Below, one piece after another: positions 45,599 to 57,999 of a stretch of DNA of 64,000 nucleotides. Position 1 is the first letter of the stretch. Every line of letters begins with the position of its first letter. Under the pieces are notes generated by a model. It was not told where the DNA came from. It saw only the letters and a program-made list of their open reading frames with translations, and did not search any database. The stretch is taken from assembly GCA_951217055.1 (NCBI GenBank), contig OX578276.1, forward strand, positions 139,834,013 through 139,898,012. The letters are read 5' to 3'. Origin of the DNA: Gerris lacustris. Taxonomy: Eukaryota; Arthropoda; Insecta; Hemiptera; Gerridae. Both the position numbers and the translations under genes were made by a program.

Positions 45599-46842
45599 TA
45601 AGTGACTAATATTATTGAAATAATTAACTTTATAAACAGTTTTGAATAAAAATGAGTGTACTTAAATATTAAATTAATTAAAAAAGTTTATTTAATTACT
45701 CTAAGTACTATTTATCAAGATATAAGAAGGCGAAATTAGTTAAATTAGAAATCTTGACACGCTTGGTTTAGATTCTGTTGCAATATTATGTAGTTTTTTT
45801 TTATAAAAAATAATTGTTTTTTAAAATAACACAATGGTACTGTTACCTTTGGTAAGCTAGGGAGCAAAATATGTTTCTAAGCAGATGAATCAATGTCCGA
45901 CGTTTCTTGTTTATTAGCATGAAAAGTGTGACAGGTCAAAGAAATATACCATCTAGTGTACGATATTCTATAATCTATAAGAGGTAAGTAGGTAAGTTAC
46001 GTAATATTTTATCACTGAGATCGTAACTGCGTTTGTCTCTTAATTCGTCATCATGCATCAAAATCCTCTATTTAATCCACCCACCATTCACTTTGAAATC
46101 TATACGAGGAGAAGAAAAGAGAATAAATCCTTTTATTTTTGCTCCAAACTATGAAATAAAGTTGAGGGTATATAATGTGTAACGGGCGTCGTGGTGTTTT
46201 TCTAAGAAGGTTTGGAAATAAAACGAAATAATTCTTTGAAATTTATCGCTCGGTTGGAGAGTGGGGAGGCTGTGTATAAGAACTGAAGGATAAGGGATAT
46301 AAAGGCGTATATAAGAAAAGATTAGGAGTATGTTTTATGGTCTATCAGATTTGTATGGGTTGCAGTGCCTCAACTTGCTTCTCTACCGCTCACTTACTAT
46401 CTCACACTACACGTGTGTCTATATCTATACTCTGTTTAACATCACTCCTTTTATATCTACAAGCTTTATAACCATGTTTCTTTATCAATTAAATCTTTTA
46501 CGGACCAGGTGTGTTAACAAGACAGCTAATTGATACAAACACAGAGGTCTTATTAAGCATTACCTTGTCGTCAAGTAATTAGAATTTAGAGGATATCCTT
46601 CTAATCCTTTATCACAGATTTAATGTTTATCTAAGCTAAGTCTCCATATTCATCGAGCCTTAATATTCATATTTGGTAAGTTAAGATGCTTTGCTAAGCG
46701 TCACAATTTCTTTCGGTACCATCAGAGATGTTCGAGCAAGAAAATAGTTTGCACTGCATCTAGGAACATTCATTTATAAGCTACAGTTTTTTTTGTCTTT
46801 TGTATTTCTTACCTACATATCTCATTGATTGTAAACGAACAT
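45599..46842. other. unassigned, with an R1 tail fragment at 45835-45870
   Basis: 45838-45870 (TACTGTTACCTTTGGTAAGC TAGGGAGCAAAAT, split) is an isolated R1 3' end. 46180-46330 is GC-richer but without a recognised motif. Confidence 0.3.
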
Positions 46843-47398
46843 ACAAAAACATCGGTCCGAGACAACTCAGGCAAACTTTCTCATATACGAGTTTATAATT
46901 ACTTAGCCCAGTGTTTTCATTTATTAGTTTTCAAATGTGCATATTTAAATATTATTGAACATTTCATCAAAATTTATCATAAAAATAACGGCTTATATCG
47001 TTGTATTCGTATTCAAATGGACTACATTTTAGAATTTTTTAATCAAAATCGTCGGAACGGTTTTCGAGAAAAAATAATTTTTCATGTTTTTTCAGAGTTT
47101 TTTAGGGGGGGGGGGGGGGGGGGTAGCGCCCCTAAATTTAGAGCTAAAATTCATTTCTCGATTTCGCCTCGGGATATGATTTTTCTGAACATGTATGCCA
47201 AATTTCGTCAAAATCGGCCCAGTAGTTTTGGCTCCAGGCATCTGCTCAGACGACAGACAACAGACGACAGACGACGGACAAACATTTTTTAAAACCCACT
47301 TTTTTGGACTCAGGAAACCTCAAAACGTGTAAATCCATCAAAATATCAAAATCGAATTTTCGCGCCATCACAATACTTTCTCTTTATATGAGAAAGTA
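46843..47398 (-). mobile_element. R3 repeat copy 3, lacking the tRNA-like segment
   Basis: Ends match copies 1 and 2 (CGAGACAACTCAGGCAAACT; TTTCTCTTTATATGAGAAAG). The stretch carrying the T-arm signature is cleanly absent: AAAAATAAC joins directly to GGCTTATATCG near 46990. A 19-base G run (47105-47123) replaces a short G/C run present in the other copies. Confidence 0.75.
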
Positions 47399-48850
47399 AT
47401 AACTAAATAAACCCAACATAAAACTATTTGATCTACTCGGTTCATGGATTCCTCAGTCAACTTTTCCGTTCAGAAGAATCAGCTAATCAACTATATTAAC
47501 TTAAACAGTCGTGCCAAATTGCCAAACTCTGTTACAAAGTAGGTAATGAGTATTTTTCAAGTTATTGTACAAACAATAATAAGCTTTTAATCTTTTCTCA
47601 GGGCCTCCATTCATTTAATAATGTTTTGCCTTCTAACTCTAACGCACTTCAACCAGAAAATTAGATTATTTCAGCAGCTTAGATTTTTGCTTTGGATCTG
47701 GATTATTAATATTTCTTACTCTGAAATGCTCAAGTACATTATAAATACCTACTGGGGACTTTATGCGGCATTTTATATCAATTATTTTCAAGAAAAAAAA
47801 AAAAAAAAAAAAAATAGAAGAAATAATAAATTAATAATTCAAGGAATACAAGCTCTTTGTGTTGAATTTTCTAAATGCTTATTTCTCTGTACATCCGGTT
47901 TTTTGTTAAAGTTAGTACAGGAGTCTTTTCTTAAATCTGAGATTCTAATTTGTGGTTGTACTACATAGACGGACACTTCTTGGAATCGTTCCTTTGAAAG
48001 TGATTCTCCATTACCGACATCCTTTTATTATAATTTACAATAGTCCTTTGAGTTGTTCTCTTCTTTTTAAACATTTAATCGTCTTAATGCACAGCCTCAA
48101 CAGGATTGAATTGTCGCCGAAATAAATAACTTATTAAAACCAAATAAATAACTATGAATGCCAGATATGTGAATGCTTGTTAGTGTAGTACTTAACTATA
48201 CTAATCATTGCCATATTCTCAATGCGTAGAGTGTTGTGGACCTACATAATAGTCAGAAAAAGGAGGTAGGGTAATTGCCCTTTCTAAACTCCCTGGAAAA
48301 TTCCATTTAAGTTATTTTTTTTTTACAAGCTTTTAGGTCATTAAGTCGGCCTTTACCTACCTTGACTCATTACCTCATCTAATTATCTATGTCGGGCGTC
48401 GGGCGACCATCGGCACTCATTCGAACTTACAAATCGGAAGTGGTCAAACCAAGAATTCATAGATTGGATACTTTTCACTGTTGATACTAGAAGATGATTA
48501 TATCTATAGGACCCTTCAACATTTTATCTTATCAGATAAGTGATTGTATTAATTAACCACAGCAAAGGGAGAGTCCCTTTGTAATTTCTTCTACTTCTGT
48601 TTTAAGCAAGAATAATATTGTACATTTTTCTGTTTAGAGTTTTAATTTGACACCAATTGAAATGTAAGTATAAATAGTTTAGAATTCTTCTAGACTAGAA
48701 TTGGCAGCACAAAACGCTCTCTGTGCTTTCTTCTACAATTCTAATCTATGCAAATTTGATATAATTTTATTTTAACAGTAATGGGTTGTTTGAGATTATT
48801 TTTGGGTTACCAATCAAGTTTGAAGAGAGAGATAAAGAGAGCTGTGCAGT
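47399..48850. other. unassigned, with a 23-base A run
   Basis: Poly-A at about 47791-47813. The 115-codon frame at 47621-47968 runs through it and is rich in F, I, L and K, so I do not accept it as a gene. Confidence 0.25.
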
Positions 48851-48973
48851 AAGGCCCCCATCCCCCAAACACGGTCAAAATGTTTGCGCAAACATTCTGA
48901 CCGTTTATGGGGCTGTTTGATTTTTGCGCAAACACGATGTTTGCGCAAAATGTTTGATCGTGTAGGCCTTAAG
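48851..48973. mobile_element. short MITE with GTTTGCGCAAAC palindromes
   Basis: The outer ends AAGGCC and GGCCTT are inverted. The interior has ATGTTTGCGCAAACAT, TTTTTGCGCAAACA and ATGTTTGCGCAAAATGTTTG, so most of its 123 bp folds on itself. The overall plan (TAAGG ends, ~20 bp repeated modules) is like the MITE at 41224-41398, with no shared core. Confidence 0.7.
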
Positions 48974-49254
48974 GTATGTATGTATAATTTTTATAGATTT
49001 AAAGCATTAGCTAAACCCCAAAAGTACCGGTGTTTAAAAACATTGATAAATATGATCTCAAAACTTTTATAAACATGAAATCCCATGTAAGTTGTAACTC
49101 TAAATCATAGAGGTTTTCTTGAATCATAATTCATATTATGGTCTCCATATAAAATTGAATTATAAACTCAGACTAACTTCGTCATAAATATTATTATTCA
49201 AATAGTACTAGTTTCTATTTTGGGGGTAAATCGACTTACATTGTTTTGTTATTT

Positions 49255-49875
49255 CATTATTTTTGTCAGTGTCCGTAGGGTTTTGCCAAGGACCCTTATA
49301 TTTTCCTCCGTGTCCGTTCGCCCATCCGTCTATCGCCTGCTCTCACGGCTACACCTTCTGTCCGATCTCTTTGAAATCTGCCATAAATGTGTATAGTCCT
49401 TAACCACACATTTTAAAAATTTAGCGACTTCAAAAAAAAAAAAAATTAGGGTTAAAAAATATGTTATAATTTTTTTTTGAGACCGTGTGGATATCATATG
49501 AAAGGGTTCGTCGAGCTGATTACAAAAATATATAATTTTTTCGTGGTAAACTTTGATAGGGCGAGCGTAGACGAGTTTGAAGTTAGTGTGAAAAGTGTCC
49601 CCCCTCTATCTCGTTTATGTAAAGTGCAAAATATCTGAAAACATCCTTAACATTCTTCGACCAACAATAAAGATACAATTTTTTTTGGAAATTTAAAAAA
49701 AAAAAACACTTTTATTGACAAAATGCGTATTTATATAATTATGCTCTCTCCTACGTATTTATTTGTTTATAGTCCGATTCACTGGCAAAAAATACTTCAG
49801 AAGTTTGTTTATGTGTTTTGAGAATATCAGACCCATAGGATAGTTATTAGGCTTTCTAACATTTTAAAAATAACG
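49255..49875 (-). mobile_element. R2 element copy 3
   Basis: Reverse orientation: CCGTAGGGTTTTGCCAAGGA, CGCCTGCTCTCACGGCTACA, TTCGTCGAGCTGATTACAAA and TTATGTGTTTTGAGAATATC match 2619-3352 in order. It stops about 150 bp short of the hairpin end. Confidence 0.75.
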
Positions 49876-49954
49876 CGCAGTAGGAGGAACGTGCGCTATG
49901 CATGATAGCCAGTTCAGCAACTACTAATACTGAGTCCTTTAAATCGTTTTTAAG

Positions 49955-50390
<436 letters not shown>

Positions 50391-50635
50391 AAAAAAAAAC
50401 GTATTTTGGACTTCATAATTTAATCATCTTCACATTTTTACTTTGGAGCCAATTAAACGAGTAAATCTATATTCCTTTCCAACACAATACTTTCTATATG
50501 TAATATATTATATTACATGTGCGAAAGTAAAAACCGTAGGATTGAGATTTTAGTTAAAGTTAAATTTAGGTATGATGTGGTGTCTGAAAAGAGGGTTGTT
50601 ATTATTTTATTTTTTTTATACGAAGGTTTAATTGC

Positions 50636-51868
50636 ATCCAAGCTTACCGAAGGTAACGGACTACTCGTCAGATTTTATTAAAATTTGTTAGTCACAATTA
50701 TCCCATATTCACCTCTGTGCTCATTAGTTTTTCTTCCACATGAGGCTAAACTTTTCTTTATTACACCTTAAAAGCACTCATCCGATGGTTTGTCGAAAGT
50801 TGTCCACAGATGGTCTTATATTAATTTCAATATAAATTTGTCTGCTAGTTGGTGTGGCACATAGCTCCCTTGCTTCCTTTCACTTATACTTTAAACCCGA
50901 GTGCACACCGAGATGCAGGCGATTTCATAACAAGACGAGTATTTTTTAAGATTTTATATTTTTTCTATAAATATTGGAAAGAGACAGACAGACACGGGAC
51001 CAAAAATGTGCCCTGATGTCTCACACGGATTTCTCTCTTGGAATTATGAATGCATAAAAATAAAATAAATCACAAGGAAGTAGGTATAAGGTATACTTGC
51101 ATTCAAGTACTTGTTAGGGTTTCGTGGCTTAAATACGTGGTATTTGTCCCTATCCCGTCCTATATGAAAGTAAAAAAAATATAAAAAAATTTAAATGGAT
51201 GGCCCCTGAAAAAAAATTTGAGTAAGGAAAGTATAGTAGGGGTTGATTCTCCCTGGTTTGATTCCCCGGGAGGCCTCAATGTTTTTTATCGGTAATAACG
51301 AAAAGTGAAATTTCATTTTTTTGTTGTAAATTTGCATCCCCCCCCCTACCCATAAGGTATTCCATAAGATACCTTTTTTTATGAATTATTTCAAAACTTT
51401 AGGACTAGCCGATATAGAGGGTTGGGTGGGATTTTTTTGTGTGAAATTATTGTGCTAAAAACGCAATACGATAAAAGCACAATACTTATAAAATGTTACA
51501 TAATATGCGTTTGTAATCTACTTATCAGTAGCTTTTATTTGACCCCCCCTCTCGAAAATTAAACATTTTGACCTTAGCCCATTTTTACACATTATACGTA
51601 TGCGCATATTAAATGTTAAATTTCTCTATATTTTTCCTATGTGTGGATCAAAAAGTTACACCGGATGCACAGATAAATCACCTTCGGCACAAGGGTTTCG
51701 GGCATGATCTAAGAAACCCTAAAAACGATCTCATAGCTTCCTTCGGTAAGGTTGGAAGCAAAACTTAAATATATTGGACAATATTATGGGTTGTAAAATC
51801 AAAACATCATTAAAGTATAGGGGATAAGACGCTATTTGCCACACTAATTATCTGACTATTTTTAATTA
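50636..51868. repeat. mosaic of R1 fragments with an insertion
   Basis: 50636-50848 is minus R1. 50842-51055 is plus R1 up to GGATTTCTCTCTTGGAATTA. The plus R1 resumes at 51719-51765 with ACGATCTCATAGCTTCC and GGTTGGAAGCAAAAC. 51768-51868 is minus R1 again. The gap at about 51056-51718 holds a different repeat, listed next. Confidence 0.65.
51110..51721 (+). repeat. TTAGGGTTTC-type repeat inserted in R1
   Basis: Left end TTAGGGTTTCGTGGCTTAAA and right end TAAGAAACCCTAAAAA are short inverted ends of the same style as 18780-19458. It interrupts an R1 copy between its GGAATT(T)TTGAAAT-type region and the ACGATC hairpin. The target duplication is not clear. Confidence 0.55.
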
Positions 51869-52169
51869 TGCTACTAAAACTATGGAAGGAAAACTTGATT
51901 TATTTTTATCTGTGTGTTTTGCTTTACGGTTTTTAATCAAGAGATCATTAGCTCATTAATTATATACGATTAAGAAGTTTGTCCTTAGCACATCTAGTTA
52001 ATGTGGCTATCCATATCAAACATGACTCACTTCACACATCTTTAGTGATTCGCGTTTGGTCTGATTTTGTTGGTAAAAAAAGTGCTAGTAGTATTGGTAT
52101 TGATATTTTAAAATAATTACTAAGAGTAATTGAATACTTTTTCTATATTATTCTACATATAACTCTAAT

Positions 52170-52795
52170 ATTTAAAAAATGGACTGCCAATTGGGGTGGC
52201 ACATAGCTTCCTTGCATCCTATAACGTACTTATTGATTTTATGCTTTTAAAAGCCATTATTGTCTAATTTGTTTAATTGTTTTCCCCGTTTTTCTAATCT
52301 GTCAAAACTGAATTGATTTCCTACATGAATTGAAGTATAAATTATGCAAAAGTTAAAGAGCACAAACGGTTCATATTAATCTAGGGCTATCTGCTGGTTA
52401 CTCTCGATAAACTATAAAAGTTTCATACAAATCAGATAAGTAATTTTGAAGTTATAGATGTAAATAAATGTATGTTTGTGCGCATGTGGAAGAGAAACAA
52501 AAATAAGCGCAGAAGGTTGAAACTTATATGAGACCAACAATGGGCTAATTATGACCTACCATACAAATTTCATTAAAATCAGAAGTTTAGTTTTTATGAT
52601 ATGTGGGTTCACAAAAATTGAGCGACAGACCGACTGACCGATAGACAAACCGACAGACAGACAAGGAACCAAATATGTTCCCTTATGTCTGAAACGGATT
52701 TCTGTCTTAGAATTTTTTAAATCGGAGACACAATATTTTCGTTCTTCAGAACGATCACGTAGCTTCCTTTACCTTCGGTAAGGTCGGAAGCAATG
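52170..52795 (+). repeat. R1 repeat copy, full length
   Basis: GACTGCCAATTGGGGTGGCA to CTTTACCTTCGGTAAGGTCG GAAGC (split). It has an extended GACCGACTGACCGATAGACA tract compared with other copies. Confidence 0.8.
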
Positions 52796-53875
52796 TAACT
52801 GCTCTATTTTTTAAGCATTGTAAGTAAATATCTCTAATTTTAATTGTGATGTATCGCTACTGAATATCTCTAAAAGGCGGAGTATCAGACAACTAAATGT
52901 CCTGAGTATGAATAGTTTACTGATTGTATCTTATCTTATTATGAATACAGATAAAAGGGAAACTATTCTATGTTACTATAATAATTAAAAGCTTTTAAAG
53001 GTATGAGGAAACAATTATAGCATCGTCCAATTACGTCGTTACAACTCTTTTTTTGGAATAATGTTATCTACAAAATTTAGTATTTTCATGTTTATCCAAA
53101 AATGAATAATCGTTTATCTATAACGATGTATTTTTTGTCGAAGTTTCTTATAAGGGTATACTTTATCATTACAAGAAATGTAGATTGGTGTATTAAGCCT
53201 AATTAAAAGTGTGTTTTGGAGGATATTTTATCGTATTAAGTTGAGTGTAGAATGTACCCAAATAACGGGTTTCTATGTGTTGGTGGCATTGACTGAGTGC
53301 AGAAGAAACCTTGGCACCATTCATTGCCAGGCCCGTGCCATCCAATCCTCACTTCCAGCTCCCTTGCTTATATCTCCTCTTCTTTCAGATACAGGGCGCA
53401 TATTCTGCATTCTTTATACCCTTGTTTCCCATGAGGTGATTTATTCTTATCTTTCATCGAGTAGAAACAAAAAAAAATTCACAGGATTCGTAAGGCTTGG
53501 TAGATTTAGAACATCCACTCGACTTTTGGCCTTCACTTACCGTCCATACATATTAAGCATGCTTTAGAATACAAAAAATAACAAGGAACGAAGTGAGCTT
53601 CCCTTTCAACCGTGGGTATAAATATCATCATGGTTTGTCACACTAACAATTAACCGGATAAAAACCATTTATAAATTGAGATAAAAAGAAATGCTGGAAA
53701 AAGAAGTGTTAAGTACCATAGTAAACTGCAATTTTGTATTATGTCCATAATCTATTTAAGGAAAGGAACTAGAAGCTAATGATCATGTTTTCATTTGTTG
53801 ACAAAGTGCGCAGCTGAAATAAAACAAGATTTTGTAGCTATACACACTGTCGTAGAACTCGCCTAATTGAGAAAA
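52796..53875. other. unassigned; low-support frame 53211-53567
   Basis: The 118-codon plus frame (MFWRIFYRIKLSVEC..., ARAIQSSLPAPLLISPLLS) sits in a GC-richer patch that includes a pyrimidine tract before CAG (53376-53392). It matches no family I recognise and has no repeated copy here, so I neither accept nor exclude an exon. Confidence 0.25.
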
Positions 53876-54044
53876 TCTGCTAAAATTGAGAGACAGACCG
53901 ACAAACAGAGACGGAACCTAAAATAACCCCTGATGTCTGAAACGGATTTCTGTCTTGGAATTTTTGAAATCGGAGACCTAATAATTTTTCGCTCTTCAGA
54001 ACGATCACATAGCTTCCGTCACCTTCGGTAAGCTCGGAAGCAAA
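53876..54044 (+). repeat. R1 repeat 3' end fragment
   Basis: GAGAGACAGACCGACAAACA to CACCTTCGGTAAGCTCGGAA GC (split): only the tract and terminal hairpins. Confidence 0.75.
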
Positions 54045-54092
54045 AAACTTTGTAATGAAGGAATGAAAAGTAAGGATCTTCAAAAGACAAAT

Positions 54093-55070
54093 AATAGTTA
54101 TTTATGCACCTAGGGAGTAAAGTAAGCCATTATTCCCTGAGCGAAAAAGTTGGTTCTTGAGGCCAAGCCGAAGGAACCATGGTCCCTAAATCCCGAGGCG
54201 AAGCCGAGGGAATTAGTCTCTTTAATCCCCGAGGCGCAGGCTAGGGAATAACTCTAATTAGCTCCCTCGGCTGCGCCTCGGGAGATAATTATCGCAAGGG
54301 AACAATGGCACTTTACTCACGAGGTACATACAATATTTTATCTCCAGTAAGAAGAAAATACACATTTTCGTCCATTGCACAGTTTTTATTAATTATTTTA
54401 ATAAATAACAATAATTATTAGCACTTTTAATAGCAGATATAAGAGATTCAATATTAAGAACAAATAAGAATTGGAATTAAACTCAAATAGAAGGTTATAT
54501 AGATGCAGGTTATAAAAAAAGATAAACATGGTCGGAAAAGCAGTGTCGCCAACCTGATTTTAACAACTTTATTACATTAGCCATTCATTTTCTACTATTT
54601 ATAAAATAATTAAATTGCAATCTTTACTTTTTTGCCCTACTTTACTTTTTCGCCCTACTTTTACTTTTTCTCCCTACTCCTTGAGTTCAGGGAAGAAAAG
54701 ACTTACTTTAGTCCATTTTTACTTTTTAGTCCCTCTAAAATAATTCAAAATCATAACTTTTTCTCCCTACTGGAGATTAATACATTTTACGAAACTATTT
54801 AGTTTAAACAATGTATAATTTTACTTAGTAAAAACAATATGCTTTAAATTTTCTTTACTAAAGCCGTACCTTACTCATTTTATTTCTAATTCGAAGCTCA
54901 ATAGTCAGATATTTTGTGGTTAAATAAGTCTTCATTCCCACAAGGACCCATAAACCACAGTTTTTAATTGTGGTAAAAAATGGTTTTACATGTAAATTTG
55001 TAATAGTTGATAATATTGTTTCTAAGTATCCACGTGTGATTTTATCTCTTTACCGCATAAACAGTCAGAA
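54093..55070 (+). repeat. left arm of ~0.9-1 kb inverted repeat pair
   Basis: It starts AATAGTTATTTATGCACCTA and reaches AACAGTCAGAAC. The reversed partner is 59258-60152. The outer ~210 bp is GC-rich and full of CCCGAGGCGAAGCCGAGGGA modules in alternating forms (54195-54285). The inner part has CTTTACTTTTT, GCCCTAC repeats (54625-54700) and CCACAAGGACCCATAAACCA. No coding frame. It could be the terminal inverted repeat of a large DNA transposon or a segmental inverted duplication. Confidence 0.8.
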
Positions 55071-55075
55071 CGTAC

Positions 55076-55465
55076 GGCCTTCAATATTAAAATTCAATAC
55101 TAAAAACAAATAAGAATTGGAATTAAACTCAAATAGAAGGTTATTTAGATGCAGGTTATAAATAAAGATAAACATGGTCAAAAAAGTGCAGTGCCACCAA
55201 CCTGATTTCAACAACTTCATTACATTAGCCATTCATTTTATACTATTTATAAAATAATTAAGTTGCAATCTTTACTTTTTTGCCTTACTTTACTTTTTCG
55301 CCCTACTTTTACTTTTTCTCCCTACTTTTTGAGTTCAGGGATGAAAAGACCTGTTTTAGTCCCTCTAAACTAATTCAAAATCATAACTTTTTTTCCCTAG
55401 TGGAGATAAAAATATTTGATCTTATTCAAGGTATGAATCCTTCAAAGAAAAAGAATAAGGACTCT
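55076..55465 (+). repeat. partial direct duplication of the left arm
   Basis: Repeats 54455-54790 of the arm (AATAAGAATTGGAATTAAAC, GGTTATTTAGATGCAGGTTA, GCCATTCATTTTATACTATT, the CTTTACTTTTTCGCCC block) in the same orientation with about one change per 15-20 bases by eye. It is absent beside the right arm. Confidence 0.75.
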
Positions 55466-56051
55466 AAAGCAGTTATAATAATATATTAGGTAATGAGAGA
55501 AGTAGGTTATTTCGTAGAATTGTGTGTTAAATTAATTGTTAAGGAAAGTAGTTAAAGACCTACCAATGCAAACTTCTGCGGCTCAGAAGTTTGAAAAGAC
55601 CATTTAGAGAAACTGAAACGAAACAGACTAACTCAAGTTGAAAGACGAAGTAGAATCAACTGAACCGCTATTTGGGTGTAAGTTTCTATTCAAGAGAGGT
55701 AGGAGGGGGGAGGGGGGGGGGGTTATTAAGGTATTGAACTGCAGCGTGTGAAACCTTTTCCCGGGTGTCAATATAGACAATCATTACGTAGGTAGGAAGT
55801 ATCTACTTTCTGACCGGCGGCGCTATATTGGGAAAGAACTTAACTACATATTTTACAACATGGCATAATCTTTGAAACAGAACAATGCGAGAAATAATCA
55901 CAGAAGAATTGTAATTCACGCAGAGTTATTTAAGAATATATATAAACAAAGAAGATGATTTCGTTCAACTAGATTTGTTATTTATAGCGTTGGAAGTGCG
56001 AGGATGTTAATAATATACATTTCTAGAGAAGCCGTAGGAATGTATGTTTTA
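55466..56051. other. unassigned spacer between arm and MULE element
   Basis: Contains a G-rich stretch at 55697-55720. No gene is seen. Confidence 0.25.
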
Positions 56052-56095
56052 GGACCGGTGCACACAACCGATTTTTAAACGTCCGGTGTAGTATA

Positions 56096-56913
56096 CAGTA
56101 GAGTCTCGCTTATACGGACCCCGCTAGTCCGGACATCCGTTTAATCCGGACGGGCCAAAAACTATGTACAAATTGGAACCAGGGCCTGTTCAGATTTATG
56201 AAAAATTAAGATAATTGGAGTTTCTATTTTTATTGTCTATTAAACATTTATAAAATTGTTCCTAGTATAGTTTACAGGTGTATATTCCAACGTTCTTACA
56301 CGAGGAATACCCGGTATTTTTGTTAAAAATAAGCAGATTTAGAATAATTAGGAATATGTAAGTAAGAACATCGATAAATCTGTTTCGGTTCCATAGAAAT
56401 GTAAGGGGGGGGGGGGGGGGGGGGGAAGATATAAAGGTAGTGTATTCCAATAAATACAATTTTATGTGGCTGAGATGGGGAGACGGTTTTAAGAAACATA
56501 TAGCGGTGGCTCAACGCAGTTTCAAGAAATTTCGCCAAGCCACCAATGTCTAATGTCTCAACTTTTTGTGAAATGATTATCGTTCCTAGAATTTCATATC
56601 GGAACACAGGAAGTTCTTCTCAGGAAGTCCCTTCTATACCTGCCACCTGCGTAATAGATTGTCGTTTTATTTTAATTAATTTGATATTTGGACTGGTGAC
56701 AGAACAGCTCTTAACTTAAATAGTGGACCTACGTTGTACAAGCATGTTTTGGAGACTAATAAAAGTAATTTTTACGATATAAACATCGATTTTAATATTA
56801 CCCTACTAAAACTTGTTTTACAGACATTTAAAAACTGATTCCGTTTAATCCGGACTTTCGGTAATCCGGACTGGGTCCGGTCCCGTCAAACCCGGATTAG
56901 CGAGACTCTACTG
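56096..56913. mobile_element. pogo/Tigger-type element flanked by TA
   Basis: CAGTAGAGTCTCGCTTATAC at the left and GGATTAGCGAGACTCTACTG at the right are inverted ends of the pogo/Tigger style (CAGT...GAGTCTCGCTTAT...). They are flanked by TA at 56094-56095 and 56914-56915. Subterminal GTCCGGA / TCCGGAC motifs recur (56130-56150, 56840-56870). 818 bp with no transposase frame, so non-autonomous. A 21-base G run lies inside (56405-56425). It was inserted into the left part of the MULE element and is therefore younger. Confidence 0.9.
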
Positions 56914-57189
56914 TACATCAGAATGGGTAGTGCACATACCTCTGGTTCGACCTTCGGCCGTTTTTTCAGGTCTATACTAAGCCACAACAGTACAAAATCT
57001 ACTCTTTGTGATAAAATACTTAATAGGAAATAGGTATATAATTTGGGGAGTAAACCGATTGAGCTCGAAAGTAACAAACTGAGAGTCGGCTGAGCGCACA
57101 CTTTACAAACTCTTGAGTGTCAACTGAGCGCAAGTACTTAAGACTTACTTTTTTATTAGTTACATAGGTCTGTGCAAATAAAATTAAAA

Positions 57190-57486
57190 CTAGTATTTGG
57201 CCTCCCTTTTGTAAGTCCTGATGAAGTTGCTCAGTGCTTCATATTGGACGTTTTACCAACAATGCCACCTAATAAAAAAGTTTATGATTTTGTGGAGTAT
57301 CTGCTGGAGACTTATATATTTAACTCAAGTACTTTCCCTCCTGTAATTTGGGCATCAAATACGATAACTTCATTCAGAACCACAAACGCATGCGAGTAAT
57401 TTTAAGCTTCTTTTGGAAGACAGTTTTATTCATCGCACACTAACATTTATCTGCTTGTCAATGCAATTAAATCGACACAAACCAAT
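57190..57486 (+). pseudogene. MULE transposase C-terminal fragment
   Basis: In a frame that starts in the left arm, 57190-57396 reads LVFGLPFVSPDEVAQCF, PTMPPNKKVYDFVEYLLETY, FPPVIWASNTITS and FRTTNACE, then has stops at 57397-57399 and 57403-57405, and continues in the same frame as QFYSSHTNIYLLVNAIK STQTN. In MULE (Mutator-like) transposases of insects this region, after the DDE catalytic core, ends with FPPxxW ... RTTNACESFH ... FY...HPNI (family knowledge). The stops fall exactly where the serine and histidine of ESFH would be, with spacing kept. The catalytic residues lie upstream and are absent. The fragment fills the space between the two arms almost completely. Confidence 0.8.
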
Positions 57487-57737
57487 TCAATTATTATTAT
57501 TGTAGATATTTCTTTGACTATTACGTAAAATGTAATATAATATTATTTGATTGAATGCGTTTTAATTTTATTTGCACAGACCTATGTAACTAATAAAAAA
57601 GTAAGTCTTAAGTACTTGCGCTCAGTTGGCACTCAAGAGTTTGTAAAGTGTGCGCTCAGTTGACTCTCGGTTTGTTACTTTCGCGCTCAATCGGTTCACT
57701 CCCGAAATTTGATGTGTGCACCGGGACTTACCGTGAT

Positions 57738-57999
57738 AGATCAAAACGAAATTTATATTAGCATAATGTAATTTCTAGTGTTAAATTTCATAACTTACAT
57801 CATGACAGTACATGTATTGAGAATGGAATTGTTTCATATAAATCAATTTAAATTACTCTATAAACTTATATCTTATTGCTTAATGAAAAATAAAATAAAT
57901 AATCAAAAGCACAAATTAAGCAATTCCATACTATAGTCCAAAACTTAAATTAGTTAACTTTTTTTCTAGCAACTTATTTTATTTTATACATTTATTTTA
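57738..57999. other. unassigned AT-rich spacer
   Basis: No gene or bounded element is seen. Confidence 0.25.

Larger units (their letters stand above)
56052..57737 (+). mobile_element. MULE-derived element with long inverted arms
   Basis: Arms 57040-57190 and 57559-57720 match in reverse over ~150 bp (AAACCGATTGAGC, GAAAGTAACAAACTGAGAGT, GAGCGCAAGTACTTAAGACT, GTTACATAGGTCTGTGCAAA). The right arm ends in TGTGTGCACCGGGAC, and the matching GGACCGGTGCACACA is at 56052-56066, so the left arm seems to have been pushed apart, mainly by the pogo-type insertion. A transposase remnant sits between the arms. Long arms around a transposase piece fit Mutator-like elements. No 8-10 bp target duplication could be confirmed at these boundaries. 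Confidence 0.65.

Noticed and set aside
46825..47292. 155-codon plus frame, longest in the window
   Set aside because: It spans an R3 repeat and a 19-base G run read as glycines.
47621..47968. 115-codon frame
   Set aside because: It crosses a 23-base A run, is dominated by AT-rich codons and shows no motif.
53211..53567. Host gene exon
   Set aside because: A GC-richer patch and a pyrimidine tract before CAG are suggestive, but no family, splice pair or neighbouring exon supports it.
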